From positions 32,657-96,656 of the IMG/VR virus record IMGVR_UViG_3300044846_000719: 64,000 nucleotides of DNA. One strand, given 5' to 3'. Under the pieces are notes generated by a model, which saw nothing but the letters and a program-made list of their open reading frames with translations, made no database searches and was not told the DNA's origin. The DNA is from a virus. The translations under genes were made by a program, and so were the position numbers. Shown here piece after piece: positions 63,419-64,000 of the stretch. The first letter of the stretch is position 1; every line of letters begins with the position of its first letter.

Positions 63419-63844
63419 TTAATCTAATACTAAGAAGCTAATCTTAAAAATATTATTAAATGCATTACTTGGGTGAACATTATAAATCCGGATTACAAAG
63501 CTACCATTACTGATAGAATCTAATGTAAATACTGGAATACCTGCTCCTACATGTACTGGAGTTAATAATACTTTAGATGCTGCAGTAACCTTACTGTTAT
63601 TTACAGTGAAAGCTACATTAGATCCAGCAGCAGTAGTTGCTGATACAGTAGTAATAACACCTGCATAACTATCAATAGTTACTGCACTGCTAATTCCTAC
63701 AGTTTGTGTTACAACTGCAGTATTACCAGTTACTTTATTAACTTCATCAACAATAGCATTAATGTGACCAAATTTGGCCAATGACATGTCTGAATCATCA
63801 TTCAAAAATGGATCAGGAGATAACGGAGTAAATTTATTAATCAT
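63419..63844 (-). CDS. Short head/tail-spike protein with shared docking motif
   Basis: 141 residues, ATG start. Residues 1-38 are the docking motif (INKFTPLSPDPFL ... SLAKFGHINAIVDEVNK). The rest is a single beta-sandwich-like domain (ISSAVTIDSYAGVITT, AFTVNNSKVTAASKVLLTPV, FVIRIYNVHPSNAFNNIFKI) of a kind common in short phage decoration or spike proteins. It lacks the GSTSATT module and the fibre terminal module of its relatives, so it is probably a short spike or plug occupying the same attachment sites. Confidence 0.65.
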   Translation of the reverse strand: MINKFTPLSPDPFLNDDSDMSLAKFGHINAIVDEVNKVTGNTAVVTQTVGISSAVTIDSYAGVITTVSATTAAGSNVAFTVNNSKVTAASKVLLTPVHVGAGIPVFTLDSISNGSFVIRIYNVHPSNAFNNIFKISFLVLD

Positions 63845-63860
63845 TTTATTTATTATTTAT

Positions 63861-64000
63861 TTATGCCCAAGGTAAAGGAGTGTTTTCTGGAGATACAGGA
63901 GGGTTTTTCTGAGAGGCAATCTGTCCATCAATGCAAGCAGTGATAGAGATAATACCATTCTCACCCAATTCTTCTTGAATCCATCCAAGAACAATCTCTT
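63861..64000 (-). CDS. C-terminal fragment of a gene entering from the right edge
   Basis: 45 codons plus TAA; the 5' part lies beyond the window. The visible end reads WIQEELGENGIISITACIDG, followed by QIASQKNPPVSPEN and a Trp-Ala terminus. A helix is followed by a strand and a Pro-rich tail. The family is not recognised from this piece. It is encoded 17 bases upstream of the first docking-motif gene, in the same direction, so it belongs to the same late operon. Confidence 0.6.
   Translation of the reverse strand, partial: EIVLGWIQEELGENGIISITACIDGQIASQKNPPVSPENTPLPWA

Overview
This window is most simply read as the structural half of a crAss-like (Crassvirales-type) podovirus infecting a member of the Bacteroidota. 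Three things support this. A 4687-residue protein carries the DFDID catalytic loop and the preceding Arg-x-Pro/His signature of the two-barrel RNA polymerases that crAss-like phages package in the virion. A 532-residue protein has the start and core of a crAss-type HK97-fold major capsid protein. A run of tail-connector, HU/IHF-like, large tail and giant cargo genes follows in crAss order. The DNA is visibly AT-rich, starts rarely have Shine-Dalgarno sequences, and several gaps hold the Bacteroidota promoter box TAnnTTTG. Signal peptides and fibre repeats are also of Bacteroidota type. Terminase and portal genes are not seen and probably lie beyond the right edge.

Nearly everything is on the minus strand, so transcription runs from position 64000 down to 1. 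In that direction: a partial gene and a fibre block (64000-59800) with three proteins that share one N-terminal docking motif; a head block (59750-54725) with an unknown protein, a 47-residue peptide, a connector-like protein, a helical DUF-type protein, the major capsid protein, a strong terminator, a head-associated protein and two overlapping Cys-rich genes; a second fibre block (54728-44780) with a fibre of about 53 repeats, conserved tail proteins, fibronectin-III-like proteins and two paralogous repeat fibres; a metallophosphoesterase with the best promoter of the window; an HU/IHF-like protein, two connector/ring-like proteins and a large muzzle-like tail protein, interrupted by an endonuclease VII-type homing gene; and then the cargo block (36127-2620), about 33 kb encoding only six very large proteins.

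The cargo block is the most remarkable part. A 1986-residue modular protein repeats a GGWL linker and holds two HExxH zincin motifs. Two more proteins are rich in double-glycine motifs. Next come a conserved 912-residue cargo protein, the 4687-residue virion RNA polymerase (with a zincin motif of its own), and a 1763-residue protein with a PD-(D/E)XK nuclease domain. Together they look like a payload that is packed in the capsid, enters the cell with the DNA, starts early transcription and acts on host targets.

The left end holds the lysis region (holin-like, GIY-YIG intron-type endonuclease, L,D-transpeptidase-like endolysin). It is followed by two exported proteins, one a small zinc peptidase and one a cohesin/Ig-like protein cut by the window edge. 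One small plus-strand gene (2441-2596) converges on the cargo operon, and a bidirectional terminator lies between them.
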